A stretch of 36,176 bases of DNA from Selenomonadales bacterium. Lineage in GTDB: Bacteria > Bacillota > Negativicutes > Sporomusales > UBA7701. The translations under genes and the position numbers were made by a program. Position 1 is the first letter of the stretch. Every line of letters starts with the position of its first letter. Under the pieces are notes generated by a model. That model made no database searches. It saw nothing but the letters and a program-made list of their open reading frames with translations, and had not been told where the DNA came from. The stretch lies in assembly GCA_029976065.1 (NCBI GenBank), contig JARKNV010000005.1:1-36176 (forward strand). The letters run 5' to 3'. This document shows, piece by piece, positions 16,152 to 24,398 of this stretch.

Positions 16152-17159
16152 ATGAAATGCGGTTACTGCGAGCGGCGTTGCGAACTGGCCGGCGGCAAAC
16201 ACGGCGTGTGCCGGATGTACTGCGAGGACGACGGGACGGTGAAAGAGCGCTTTCCCCGTCGCTGGTCGACCTATGCCGTATCCCGGGTCGAGTCGCTGCC
16301 CTTTTACCATGCCTATCCGGGAAGCAGGAGCATGACAATCGGCACTGCCGGCTGCAACCTGGAGTGCCGGTACTGCGCCAACTCGTTCGTCGCCAGGGAA
16401 GACCCGGCCGCTATCCAGGATGCCATGTATGCCTTCACGCCCCGGCAGCTCGTGCGGATGGCGGCCAAACTGGGCTGCCACAATATCGTATTCACGGTGA
16501 ACGAGCCTACCGTGTCGCTGCCGTCGTTGCTGGAGCTGGGCGCGGAAGCCCGTAAGGCCGGCATGCCGATGGGCTGCCTCACCAACGCCTATGGCACCGA
16601 GGAAGCGACCGGTCTGCTGGCGGAGATATTTTCGTTCGTCAATATCAGCCTGAAAGGTCTGTCGCCGGAATTTTGCCGCGATTATCTGGGCATTCCCGAC
16701 GCGGAGCCCGTCCTGTGCAATATCGCCCGGCTGGCGGCGGCAACCCATGTGGAGGTGACGACGCCGGTCATACAGTCGGTCAATGACGGCGATATCGACG
16801 GGATTGCGGCGTTCCTGGCCGCTGTCGACCGGGAAATCCCCTGGCATGTGTTCCGGCTGCTGCCGGAATACAAGATGAAGGAAGCCGAATATCCGAGCAT
16901 TGCGGCGATTGACGCCGCGCTGGAGAAACACCGCGGCACCCTTCCTTATATTTATTTTCATAATTTCGTAGGCTCGGAGTGGGTCAATACCCTCTGCCCC
17001 CGCTGCGGCGAAACGGTCATTGAGCGCTTCAGCCTCGGCTGCGGCGGCGATAGGCTGGTCCGCTACCGCTGCCGGGATAACGCGTGCCCGGTATGCGGCT
17101 GCGGAATCAGCATCCACGGGCGGCGGGTGGGCTGGAGCCAGATGGAGGGAGCGGTATGA
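16152..17159 (+). CDS. Radical SAM enzyme with extra N- and C-terminal cysteine motifs (PflA-like)
   Basis: The 335-aa protein carries the radical SAM cluster motif Cys68-x3-Cys72-x2-Cys75 (GCNLECRYCAN), followed by 'NIVFTVNEPTVSL' and 'FSFVNISLKGLSPEFCRDYLG', as in PflA and AmmeMemoRadiSam-type activases. It begins with a separate four-cysteine motif (CGYCERRC ... GVC, Cys3, 6, 10, 20). It ends with a zinc-ribbon-like tail: LCPRCGE near residue 283, then RCRDNACPVCGCGISIHGRR. The ATG at 16152 is placed 8 nt after GGGG. The stop overlaps the next start (ATGA), so the two are translationally coupled. The reaction is unknown: it may activate a glycyl radical partner (none in the window) or modify a small molecule. 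Confidence 0.85.
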   Translation: MKCGYCERRCELAGGKHGVCRMYCEDDGTVKERFPRRWSTYAVSRVESLPFYHAYPGSRSMTIGTAGCNLECRYCANSFVAREDPAAIQDAMYAFTPRQLVRMAAKLGCHNIVFTVNEPTVSLPSLLELGAEARKAGMPMGCLTNAYGTEEATGLLAEIFSFVNISLKGLSPEFCRDYLGIPDAEPVLCNIARLAAATHVEVTTPVIQSVNDGDIDGIAAFLAAVDREIPWHVFRLLPEYKMKEAEYPSIAAIDAALEKHRGTLPYIYFHNFVGSEWVNTLCPRCGETVIERFSLGCGGDRLVRYRCRDNACPVCGCGISIHGRRVGWSQMEGAV

Positions 17160-18295
17160 GCCTGGCGATCATCGACGCGCGGGAATGGCAGAAGGTCATG
17201 GATCTTAAGACGGGCCGCCCCCGGGAGGATGACTCGGCCGCCGTCCGGCTGGCGAAAAGAGTGCTGGCGAGGCATCCTTTCCCCGGCGATATCGACGCGC
17301 GGGGAAACCGCTGGGTCACCGATACGGCTCTGGACCTGGTCGGCGCATACGACCCGCGGTTTGTGTTTCTGATTTACGCCCAGCAGTATTACGCGTGCCG
17401 GTTTTCCTGTCCCCCCGAAGCGGAAAGGGCCAGGCTGATCGACGCCGCTTTCGCCGAAGCGGAGAGGTTTGCCCGCGCAACCGGCTTTTACACCGTCGTC
17501 GTCGGCACGGGGGATATGACCCCGACGGCCGGCTACATCGACCTGAGCGGCCTCGACGGGCTGGCGGTCACCAGCCACTGGCTGACGCGGTATTGCGGGC
17601 TATACGGTCTGAGCGGGAATGATGGCCAAGAGTTGCGGCGCCTCATGGATTCCGGCCTGATCGAACGCGTGGCCGGTAGGGAGGAGTTTCTTGCCCTGTT
17701 CGGCGGCGCCCCGGCGGATGCAGAGCGGCTGCCCGACTGCCTGGCGGTGGCCAGGGAAGGGTATTGTTTCCGGTCAACGTTGCTGCGCCGCCCGCTGATG
17801 GTGCCGGCCAGGAACGAAGTCATCCCGGTCGCGGCGCAACTGGCGGGGGTAAGGTCGCTTACCGACATAAGCGGGCGTATCCGGGAGCAGCTGGCGAACA
17901 AGAAAGTGGCCCTGATTCTGGTGGAAGGCGTAGGGGTGAGGGATTTCCGCCTGCCTTACGAGCCGTGCGTCAACAGGACGGGGTGGTACACTTACGAACC
18001 CGGCGAAGGGCAATATCTGACCATCAGCACCGGACGGCATCAAGTTTTCGCCTATCCGCCCGGCTACAAGTCGTACCGGGAAGACGACGAAACCAAGGAA
18101 TACCCCTTGTCGGGCTATTTCACCGCTATGCCGTCCGGCACGCTGGGAGGCGGGTTCGCCGGCCGAAGCATAGCGGTGGGCAACAGGAGCATGTTCATGC
18201 ATACGGTGCCCGGCGCGGACATCGCCATCGAATGTTTCGCCCGGAACCTTTACAACCAGGGCTGCCTGGCGGTCGTCCACAGACAGGACAAATGA
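17156..18295 (+). CDS. Conserved-looking protein of unknown function, coupled to the radical SAM gene
   Basis: The protein of 379 aa is soluble, with no signal or membrane segment, and I do not recognise it. Distinct segments are RNRWVTDTAL-like 'GNRWVTDTALDLVGAYDPRF', 'IYAQQYYACRFSCPPEAERA', 'YTVVVGTGDMTPTAGYIDLS', 'GVGVRDFRLPYEPCVNRTGW' and 'MPSGTLGGGFAGRSIAVGNR'. It has several cysteines and many tyrosines and acidic residues in the C-terminal half. The start overlaps the radical SAM stop by four bases, and GATGGAGGGA lies upstream, so the two products are made together and may work in one reaction. An alkaline-phosphatase-like or nucleotide-binding fold is conceivable but not supported by a motif I can name. 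Confidence 0.8.
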   Translation: MSLAIIDAREWQKVMDLKTGRPREDDSAAVRLAKRVLARHPFPGDIDARGNRWVTDTALDLVGAYDPRFVFLIYAQQYYACRFSCPPEAERARLIDAAFAEAERFARATGFYTVVVGTGDMTPTAGYIDLSGLDGLAVTSHWLTRYCGLYGLSGNDGQELRRLMDSGLIERVAGREEFLALFGGAPADAERLPDCLAVAREGYCFRSTLLRRPLMVPARNEVIPVAAQLAGVRSLTDISGRIREQLANKKVALILVEGVGVRDFRLPYEPCVNRTGWYTYEPGEGQYLTISTGRHQVFAYPPGYKSYREDDETKEYPLSGYFTAMPSGTLGGGFAGRSIAVGNRSMFMHTVPGADIAIECFARNLYNQGCLAVVHRQDK

Positions 18296-18312
18296 TGCGG
18301 GAGGGGTTTTTG

Positions 18313-18912
18313 ATGGATATTCAGTATCCGGCTGATTTTCAGAAGGTGGTGGCTTTTCACGGGCACGTCTGTCCCGGCGTAGCCATCGGCTACCGCCTGG
18401 CGAAAGCGGCGTTGGCGGCCCTGGGGTACGATAACCCGGAGGAAGGCGACCTGGTGACGATCGCCGAAAGTGACCGCTGCACCGTCGACCCGTTTCAGAT
18501 CGTGCTCGGCTGTACGCTCGGCAAAGGCAAGCTGTACATAAACAATACCGGCAAGCAGGCCTTCACAGTGGGTTGCCGGAAAAGCGGCCGGGCGGTGCGG
18601 GTTATTCAGCTGCCCTACAATTACACGCCGGAAAACGACGCCCTGACGCGAAAGGTGCTGGCAGGCATGGTTTCGGACGCCGAGTACCGCCGCTACAGGG
18701 CGGAGCGGGAGGCGCGGATCAGGGAGATATTGACCGTGCCGGACGCAGAACTGCTCAAGGTCGAGTACGTCGAAGCGCAACTGCCGGACAAGGAAATGAT
18801 CTACAATTCACCCTGCTGCGAGTTTTGCGGCGAGCAAGTAATGGAGCCGTGGACGCGGCTGCGCGAGGGGAAAATCGCCTGCATCCGCTGCGCGATCGCC
18901 GTCGTGCGCTAG
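18313..18912 (+). CDS. FmdE family protein (formylmethanofuran dehydrogenase subunit E-like)
   Basis: The 199-aa protein has the FmdE domain signature FHGHVCPGVAIGYRLA (His16, His18, Cys20), a central SDRCTVDPFQIVLGCTLGKG block with Cys ligands, and a C-terminal zinc finger (CCEFCGEQVMEP ... KIACIRCAIAV). The ATG at 18313 is 6 nt after GGGAGGGG. Two earlier in-frame ATGs at 18292 and 18295 overlap the previous stop and lack this site. FmdE-like proteins occur outside methanogens next to metal transport and molybdopterin genes; their biochemical role is not established. Here it is flanked by the unknown 379-aa gene and a methyltransferase gene, so a metal- or ligand-handling role in the uptake system is likely. 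Confidence 0.88.
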   Translation: MDIQYPADFQKVVAFHGHVCPGVAIGYRLAKAALAALGYDNPEEGDLVTIAESDRCTVDPFQIVLGCTLGKGKLYINNTGKQAFTVGCRKSGRAVRVIQLPYNYTPENDALTRKVLAGMVSDAEYRRYRAEREARIREILTVPDAELLKVEYVEAQLPDKEMIYNSPCCEFCGEQVMEPWTRLREGKIACIRCAIAVVR

Positions 18913-18921
18913 GGGGCGGCA

Positions 18922-19914
18922 ATGGCTGAAAGCCGTGACGAAATGCAAGCCCTATATCTGCCGCTGGCAGTCGACCCGTCGCCGCTGACGGCGCTGTCAT
19001 TGCAGCGGCTGCTGCACGAGGCCGTGGCCGTCGCCGTGGATATCGGCCTGTTCAGACAACTGAAGACCGCCAGGACGGCGGACGAACTAGCCGCGGCCCT
19101 GGCGGTCGAAAGGGACGTGACATACTGCCTGCTGAAAGTCTTGACCCACCTTGGCTGTCTGCGGGAAAGCGGCGACGGCTTCGTCAATGCGCCGTTGGCG
19201 GACGCGTACCTGCTCGACGCCAGCTACCTGTATCTGGGCCACGAGTTCGTTTTTCAGCCGGCGGCCGATTCGTTCGCGAGCCAGTTGGCCGCGAAGCTGC
19301 GCAATTCTGGGGCGCGGAAGACGCCCGAGCCGGCCTGGAGCCGGGAGCGGCTCAGGCAGATAGGCGTCTTCGGCTTAATGGGGTCTATCCAGAAGACCCT
19401 GAGCGTTTGCAGCCTGGACGGCGCCGGCCGGCTGCTCGACCTGGGCGGCGGCCACGGTTTCTACGGCATCGCTTTCGCGCAAAAATATCCCGGCCTTAAG
19501 GTGACGATCTTCGATTTGCCGCATATCGTCGCGCTGGCCGAGCAGTTCATGCGGATGTTCGGGGTCGAACGGCAGGTGTCCCTTGCCGGCGGCAATTTCC
19601 TGACCGACGATATCGGCAGCGGCTACGACGCGGTCCTGTGCGCCAATATCCTCCACAGCGACAAGCGCGATATCGTCCTGCCGAAGGTCCGCCAGGCGCT
19701 ACGGCCGGGAGGGCGGATCTTCGTCAGATGCCGGGTGGCCGACTGCGCCGATAACCTCGAAAACGCGGCGGCGAAGCTGCGGTGGCAAGTCTGCGGCGGC
19801 CGGGAGCTGTACACCGTCGGCGAATGGCGGGCGTTCCTGGCCGGCCACGGCTTCCGGAACATCACCCTGGCCGGAATGGAAGACATCTATGCGACGATCA
19901 TTGCCGACGGCTAA
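18922..19914 (+). CDS. SAM-dependent O-methyltransferase-like protein
   Basis: The 330-aa protein has an N-terminal winged-helix dimerisation domain (ELAAALAVERDVTYCLLKVL, 'LGCLRESGDGFVNAPLADAY') and a C-terminal class I methyltransferase fold: motif I LLDLGGGHGFYG, 'VTIFDLPHIVALAEQ', and 'GYDAVLCANILHSDKRDIVL'. This layout fits the hydroxyindole/hydroxyneurosporene O-methyltransferase family (Methyltransf_2), used mostly on small hydroxylated molecules. The residue after the 'ANILH' motif is serine-aspartate, leaving the catalytic His of this family in place. It starts 9 bases after the FmdE-like gene. It is probably a tailoring or detoxifying enzyme for the ligand carried by the transporter; the substrate is unknown. 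Confidence 0.85.
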   Translation: MAESRDEMQALYLPLAVDPSPLTALSLQRLLHEAVAVAVDIGLFRQLKTARTADELAAALAVERDVTYCLLKVLTHLGCLRESGDGFVNAPLADAYLLDASYLYLGHEFVFQPAADSFASQLAAKLRNSGARKTPEPAWSRERLRQIGVFGLMGSIQKTLSVCSLDGAGRLLDLGGGHGFYGIAFAQKYPGLKVTIFDLPHIVALAEQFMRMFGVERQVSLAGGNFLTDDIGSGYDAVLCANILHSDKRDIVLPKVRQALRPGGRIFVRCRVADCADNLENAAAKLRWQVCGGRELYTVGEWRAFLAGHGFRNITLAGMEDIYATIIADG

Positions 19915-19965
19915 GCCGAAGATGACGAAGAAACAGACGATGACTGCCTTGAAGGAGGGAAAGCC

Positions 19966-21090
19966 GTGAGTTTGGATAATGCCGGTACGCAAGCGCGGAC
20001 GTTCGGCGACACGGGACGAAACGCCGGAACTGGAGACTGCCGGCCGGGCGCCGACCGGCGGCCGGCCGGCAGCGATGCCTGGCGGAGCAGCCAAGGGATT
20101 AGACTGACGGTTCTGCTGGCCGTGCTGCTGACCGCTTTTTTCGGCTCCTTTCTTATCGGCCGCTACCCCGTATCCCCCGATACGGTGCTGGCTATCCTGC
20201 TGTCGAAGATAATCGCTTTGCCGCAAACGTGGACCGAGACGATGGACACGGTAGTGATGAAGGTCCGGCTGCCGCGCATCGCCGCGGCGATGCTCGTCGG
20301 CGGCGCCTTGGCGGTGTCCGGGGCGGCCTTCCAGAATTTATTCCGCAATCCGCTGGCATCACCGATGATACTGGGCGCTTCCTGGGGGGCGGGGTTCGGA
20401 GCGGTTTTGGGGATGGTCATCCATCTTCCCTGGCTGTGGATTCAGGCGCTGGCCTTTTTTTTCGGGCTGTTCGCAGTATTCTGCACCGTATGCATCAGTT
20501 CGTTCTTCGGCAATAAATCGATGGTTACGCTGGTGCTGGGCGGCATGGTGGTCTCGACCTTTTTTCAGGCCCTGATTTTTGCCCTCAAGTATCTGGCCGA
20601 CCCGATGGATACGCTGCCGGCGATCACGTTCTGGCTGATGGGGGGATTCACCAAAGCGACTCTCGCCGAGGTCGGATGGGCGTTGCCGCCCGTTGTCGCC
20701 TCGCTGGCCGCGCTGTACGCCACCCGCTGGCAGATCAACGTGCTCAGCGTCGGGGAGGAAGAGGCACACACCATGGGGATAAACGTCAGACTCATCCAGA
20801 CGCTCGTGCTGGTATGCGCGACCCTTATGACGGCGGCGGCGGTAAGCATCAGCGGCGTTATCCAATGGGTGGGCCTGGTCGTCCCCCACATCGCCCGCAT
20901 GCTGGTCGGGACGAACTTCGCCGCGCTGCTCCCAGCCTCGCTGCTGATCGGCGGCGCCTACCTCCTGCTGATGGATAACCTGAGCCGGAGCATATTTTCA
21001 CTGGACATCCAGGTGGGCATTTTTACCGCCTTGCTCGGCGCGCCCTTCTTCGTCTTCCTGCTGGCGAGGACCAGGAAGGGCTGGGGGTAA
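19966..21090 (+). CDS. FecCD-family ABC transporter permease
   Basis: The 374-aa inner-membrane permease belongs to the BtuC/FhuB/FecCD family. After a hydrophilic N-terminal tail of about 45 residues it has nine to ten membrane segments. Family motifs include 'VRLPRIAAAMLVGGALAVSG', 'AFQNLFRNPLASPMILG', 'LGGMVVSTFFQALIFALK', and 'WVGLVVPHIARMLVG', the coupling segment to the ATPase. The GTG start follows AAGGAGGG at 19952-19959. Only one permease gene is present, so it probably works as a homodimer with the ATPase encoded at 22809. The long polar N-terminal extension is unusual for the family. Confidence 0.93.
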   Translation: MSLDNAGTQARTFGDTGRNAGTGDCRPGADRRPAGSDAWRSSQGIRLTVLLAVLLTAFFGSFLIGRYPVSPDTVLAILLSKIIALPQTWTETMDTVVMKVRLPRIAAAMLVGGALAVSGAAFQNLFRNPLASPMILGASWGAGFGAVLGMVIHLPWLWIQALAFFFGLFAVFCTVCISSFFGNKSMVTLVLGGMVVSTFFQALIFALKYLADPMDTLPAITFWLMGGFTKATLAEVGWALPPVVASLAALYATRWQINVLSVGEEEAHTMGINVRLIQTLVLVCATLMTAAAVSISGVIQWVGLVVPHIARMLVGTNFAALLPASLLIGGAYLLLMDNLSRSIFSLDIQVGIFTALLGAPFFVFLLARTRKGWG

Positions 21091-21142
21091 TCGCAGCAGG
21101 CCAACGCAACAATGAATACCATTAACGCCGGGAGGTGATCGT

Positions 21143-21739
21143 ATGTACGATATTCTAGCCCAAGGCGGCTTCGTTATGGGCATAATTATCGCCTGTTCCG
21201 TGCTGGCCGTAACTGTCGCCATCCAGCGCTGGTCGTACTATCGGCGCATCGAAAAAGAGGACGCGCTGTTTATGCCGGAGCTCAGGCAGGCGCTGGCAGC
21301 CGGCGCCGCGCCCCCTGCGGGGGACGGGCCGTTGGCGAGGCTGTGGACGGCGATTTCCGGGGAGCGCAGGGGGAGCGGGAACGGCAATGCGGCCGAGATC
21401 GTCCTTGACACCGAGAATCTCCGCCTGGAGCGTTACCTGTACATTCTGGCGACAGTGGCCACGATCGCGCCGCTGCTCGGTCTGCTCGGCACCGTTCTCG
21501 GGATGATCAAAACCTTTCACGCCGCCGCGGTCAGCGGGGCCGGCAACCATTCCCTTTTGGCGGAGGGCATTGCCGAGGCGCTGTATAACACCGCCGCTGG
21601 TTTGTGCGTCACCATCTTCTGCGTTGTCAGCCACAACCATCACCGCGCCCGGGCCGACCGGTTGCTGAAACTGTTGGAAACGCGGGCCAAGGAAATCGCC
21701 GCCCTGCTGGCCGGCGGAGGCGGCAAGCATGGCGCGTAG
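21143..21739 (+). CDS. exbB: ExbB/TolQ-family proton channel subunit
   Basis: The 198-aa inner-membrane protein has three membrane helices. The first is 'GGFVMGIIIACSVLAVTVAI' (about residues 8-27). The pair near residues 98-118 and 140-165 carries the family motif 'IATVATIAPLLGLLGTVLGM' and 'GIAEALYNTAAGLCVTIFCV'. The conserved threonine and proline-glycine pattern are present. It lies in front of exbD with an 11-base overlap, and GGGAGGTGA precedes its start. It forms the pentameric stator that, with ExbD, uses the proton gradient to energise TonB. The gene lies inside the uptake cluster, so a dedicated energising complex is likely. Confidence 0.93.
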   Translation: MYDILAQGGFVMGIIIACSVLAVTVAIQRWSYYRRIEKEDALFMPELRQALAAGAAPPAGDGPLARLWTAISGERRGSGNGNAAEIVLDTENLRLERYLYILATVATIAPLLGLLGTVLGMIKTFHAAAVSGAGNHSLLAEGIAEALYNTAAGLCVTIFCVVSHNHHRARADRLLKLLETRAKEIAALLAGGGGKHGA

Positions 21740-22130
21740 GGGGGAGGGCCGGCGGATCGGCGTGCACATCGACATGACGCCGATGGTAGACGTGATGATG
21801 CTGCTGGTGATTTTCTTCATGATGTCCACGGCGTTCGTCGCGGTTTATCCGGGCTTTACCGTCAGCCTTCCCAAAGCGTCGCTGGAAAGCCGGCAGACCG
21901 AGCAGATCGTCGTCATGATCGCCGGCGACGGCAGGGTCGCGGTCGACGGCCGGCCGGTAGCCAAAGGCGAGCTGGCGGCGGTTATCAGGGCGAATGGGTC
22001 GGTGCAGCCGACCGTATCCATCAGGGCCGACAAGGACGTCAGCCACGGGCGGGTGGTGGAGGTCATGGACGAGATCCGCAAAGCCGGCGTGGCGAAGATG
22101 GCCATCGCCGTCGAGCCCAAGGGGCGATGA
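21729..22130 (+). CDS. exbD: ExbD/TolR-family protein
   Basis: The 133-aa protein has a short basic N-terminus, one membrane helix (MTPMVDVMMLLVIFFMMSTA, residues 16-35) and a periplasmic domain. Asp21 within the helix is the conserved proton-carrying aspartate. The periplasmic part has the usual pattern 'VSLPKASLESRQTEQIVVMI', 'VAVDGRPVAKGELAAVI', 'VSIRADKDVSHGRVVEVMDE', 'GVAKMAIAVE'. The gene overlaps exbB by 11 bases and is followed 3 bases later by tonB. It works with ExbB in energy coupling. Confidence 0.95.
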   Translation: MARRGEGRRIGVHIDMTPMVDVMMLLVIFFMMSTAFVAVYPGFTVSLPKASLESRQTEQIVVMIAGDGRVAVDGRPVAKGELAAVIRANGSVQPTVSIRADKDVSHGRVVEVMDEIRKAGVAKMAIAVEPKGR

Positions 22131-22133
22131 GTA

Positions 22134-22778
22134 ATGACGGTGAAATCGTGGCCGGCGGCTTTCGGGATATCGGTGGCCGTTCACCTGGCGATAATCGCGG
22201 CGGTGGGCCTGAGCGTCAGCGCTTATGCGGTGCCGGAGACGAAATATATAGAGGTCGAGTTGGCCGAGCGGCCTGCCCGGCTGGAGCCGGTGAAGCAGCC
22301 GCCGGTAGCGGAGGCGGACGCCGCGCCGCAGCCGGCTGAGAAGCGGCGCGCGGACAGAACGGTGGACGCCGCTCCGCCGGCCGAAACAGTCACGGGGCGG
22401 GAGGCCGACCAGCCCGTCGCCGGCAGGGGGATCAGCCCGGGGACGGCCGCGAGGGCGGCGGGGCCGGTGCAGGCGGGCGCCGGCTCCCAAAGCTCGGGGC
22501 CTGCGCCCGACCGGTTGCCTGATGTGGTGTACGGTCCGCCTCCGGCCTATCCGTCGGAAGCACGGCTACAACGCTGGGAGGGGACGGTTCGCGTAAGAGT
22601 GCTGGTCGCGGCGACGGGAGCAGTGGAAGATCTCCGGCTGGCGGTCAGCTCGGGCCGGAACGCGCTCGACCAGGCGGCGCTGGACGGCCTTCGCCGCTGG
22701 CGGTTCAACCCCGCTCAACTGGCCGGCCGGCCGGTAGCGGCCTGGGTGACGGTTCCGGTCGTGTTTAGGCTGGAGTGA
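22134..22778 (+). CDS. tonB: TonB energy-transducing protein
   Basis: The 214-aa protein has an N-terminal membrane anchor (WPAAFGISVAVHLAIIAAVG, about residues 6-25, with the SxxxH motif), a proline-, alanine- and glutamate-rich middle (about residues 45-125) that spans the periplasm, and a C-terminal TonB domain (PPAYPSEARLQRWEGTVRVR ... NALDQAALDGLRRWRFNPA). The C-terminal domain contacts the TonB box of the receptor encoded at 12076. The ATG at 22134 follows GGGGCGATGAG at a short distance, typical of coupled genes. Confidence 0.95.
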   Translation: MTVKSWPAAFGISVAVHLAIIAAVGLSVSAYAVPETKYIEVELAERPARLEPVKQPPVAEADAAPQPAEKRRADRTVDAAPPAETVTGREADQPVAGRGISPGTAARAAGPVQAGAGSQSSGPAPDRLPDVVYGPPPAYPSEARLQRWEGTVRVRVLVAATGAVEDLRLAVSSGRNALDQAALDGLRRWRFNPAQLAGRPVAAWVTVPVVFRLE

Positions 22779-22808
22779 AGTGTTGGCCGGGAGGTGGGAG
22801 ACAAGATT

Positions 22809-23585
22809 ATGCTGACGGTGGAGAACCTTTATTTCGGCTATTCGAGTAACGATTTGCTGCGCGGCCTTTCTTTCACGATCGACAAGGGAGATGTCGTCTG
22901 CCTGCTCGGCCCGAACGGCGCCGGGAAAACAACCCTGCTGCGCTGCCTGCTGGGCATCAGCAGGATCAGGGCGGGCAGCATCCGCGTCAATGGCTGCGAT
23001 ATCGCCGCGCTGCCGCCGAAGGAGCTGGCGGCGGCCGTGGCCTATGTGCCGCAGGCGACCGTAACCGTTTTTCCGCACCGGGTGCTGGATATGGTCGTTA
23101 TGGGGCGCACGCCTTACATGGGTTTTGCGACCGTTCCCGCGAAAAGGGATTACGAGCTGGCCGCCGGGGCGTTGGCCGAGCTGGGCATCAGCCACCTGGC
23201 GGACAGCCTGTTCAGCGAAATCAGCGGCGGCGAACGGCAGTTGACATTGATCGCCCGCGCGCTGACCCAGCAAGCCGGCCTGCTGGTCATGGACGAACCG
23301 ACGTCGAACCTTGATTACGGCAATCAGGTGCGGATACTGAAAATTATCACCGGGTTGGCCAAGCAGGGATATTCGATCGTCATGACCTCGCACTTTCCCA
23401 ACCATGCTTTTCTGCTGTGCAACAAGGTGTTCATCATGAAAAACGGCATAATCACCGCCGCCGGCAGCCCGGGAGAGGTTATCACCGACGACAGCCTCAG
23501 CGAACTGTATTCCACCCCGGTCAAGATAGTTCGGATCGATGACGGGCCCAACGCGGTGAAAGTATGTATCCCGCTGATGTCCTGA
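22809..23585 (+). CDS. FecE/BtuD-type ABC transporter ATP-binding protein
   Basis: The 258-aa protein is a complete ABC ATPase: Walker A GPNGAGKT (residues 34-41), Q-loop 'AYVPQATVTVFPHRVLDMV', signature ISGGERQLTLIARAL, Walker B LLVMDEPTSNLD and an H-loop histidine in 'VMTSHFPNHAF'. The 'GRTPYMGFATVPAKRDYELA' segment is typical for iron-complex and cobalamin importers. I chose the ATG at 22809, which has GGGAG at 22796-22800 with 8 nt spacing; a GTG at 22794 would overlap this site. It drives uptake through the FecCD permease of the same cluster and is followed by the DUF364 gene. Confidence 0.93.
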   Translation: MLTVENLYFGYSSNDLLRGLSFTIDKGDVVCLLGPNGAGKTTLLRCLLGISRIRAGSIRVNGCDIAALPPKELAAAVAYVPQATVTVFPHRVLDMVVMGRTPYMGFATVPAKRDYELAAGALAELGISHLADSLFSEISGGERQLTLIARALTQQAGLLVMDEPTSNLDYGNQVRILKIITGLAKQGYSIVMTSHFPNHAFLLCNKVFIMKNGIITAAGSPGEVITDDSLSELYSTPVKIVRIDDGPNAVKVCIPLMS

Positions 23586-23602
23586 GAAGGAGGAGGATCA
23601 TA

Positions 23603-24364
23603 ATGATATTACAGCGTGTCTACGATCTGGCCCGTCCTAGGCTTGCGGGGAAACGGATAACCGAGGTCAGGGTCGGACTGAATTTCCTGGGTGTCGAGCT
23701 GGACGACGGGGCGCTGGGAATAGCCTATGTATTGAGGGAAGACGTCGGTTCCGGCTGTACGGCTCTCCCCCATGCCGGGAGGCTTGCGGGGATGGCGGCG
23801 GAAGAAATCGCCGCCTGGGCTCCGGAGAAGCGAAATGTCGTCGCCGTGGCCATGGGGCTGGCGGTTATGAACGCCGCCGCCGAATTCGGCGCTTCGGGAC
23901 GGGATAATGGCCAGAATGAAGATGCGGCGCTCGCCGTGGCAACCGTTCCCGGCGACACCGTGGGGGTTGTCGGCCATATCGGCCCGCTTATCGCCGGGCT
24001 GAAGGGCAAGGTCCGGCGCCTGCTGGTCTTCGAACGGGGCAAGGGGGTGGCCGGCGACGTTTACCCGGAAACGGCCGAACCGCAGCTTCTCCCCGAGTGC
24101 CAGGTGGTTTTCGCCAGCAGCACCTCGCTGATAAACGGCACGCTGGACAACCTGCTGGGCTACTGCGCCAATGCCCGGGACGTGGTCATGGTCGGCGCCA
24201 GCACGCCTATGTATCCCGCCGCTTTCCGCGGCACCGGAGTTACCGTCCTTTCGGGGACAAAGTGGCTGCCGGCGAACAGGGACGCCATCTTTACGGGGAT
24301 AAGCCAGTGTGCCGGAATGATGCAGCTGATCGGCTACGGGCAGAAAGTGTCGGCAAGGGTATAA
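23603..24364 (+). CDS. DUF4213/DUF364 protein (putative heavy-metal chelation family)
   Basis: The 253-aa protein has the two-domain layout of this family. An N-terminal part (about 1-90) has 'VGLNFLGVELDDGALGIAYV'; a Rossmann-like DUF364 part has VPGDTVGVVGHIGPLIAGLK, 'LVFERGKG', 'PECQVVFASSTSLINGTLDN' and 'DVVMVGASTPMYPAAFRGTG'. The family is linked to metal handling by gene neighbourhood and structure, but no reaction is established. The ATG at 23603 follows GAAGGAGGAGG. It is the last gene of the cluster, so it probably receives or processes the imported metal or ligand in the cytoplasm. Confidence 0.87.
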   Translation: MILQRVYDLARPRLAGKRITEVRVGLNFLGVELDDGALGIAYVLREDVGSGCTALPHAGRLAGMAAEEIAAWAPEKRNVVAVAMGLAVMNAAAEFGASGRDNGQNEDAALAVATVPGDTVGVVGHIGPLIAGLKGKVRRLLVFERGKGVAGDVYPETAEPQLLPECQVVFASSTSLINGTLDNLLGYCANARDVVMVGASTPMYPAAFRGTGVTVLSGTKWLPANRDAIFTGISQCAGMMQLIGYGQKVSARV

Positions 24365-24372
24365 TGATTAAT

Positions 24373-24390
24373 GGCCGGCGTTTTCCGGCC
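24373..24390. terminator. Short hairpin between convergent genes
   Basis: GGCCGG, loop CGTTTT, CCGGCC, placed 8 bases after the DUF364 stop and 8 bases before the stop of the minus-strand DUF2325 gene. There is no clear T-tract on either strand, so its termination strength is doubtful. Confidence 0.45.
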
Positions 24391-24398
24391 GGAGGAAA

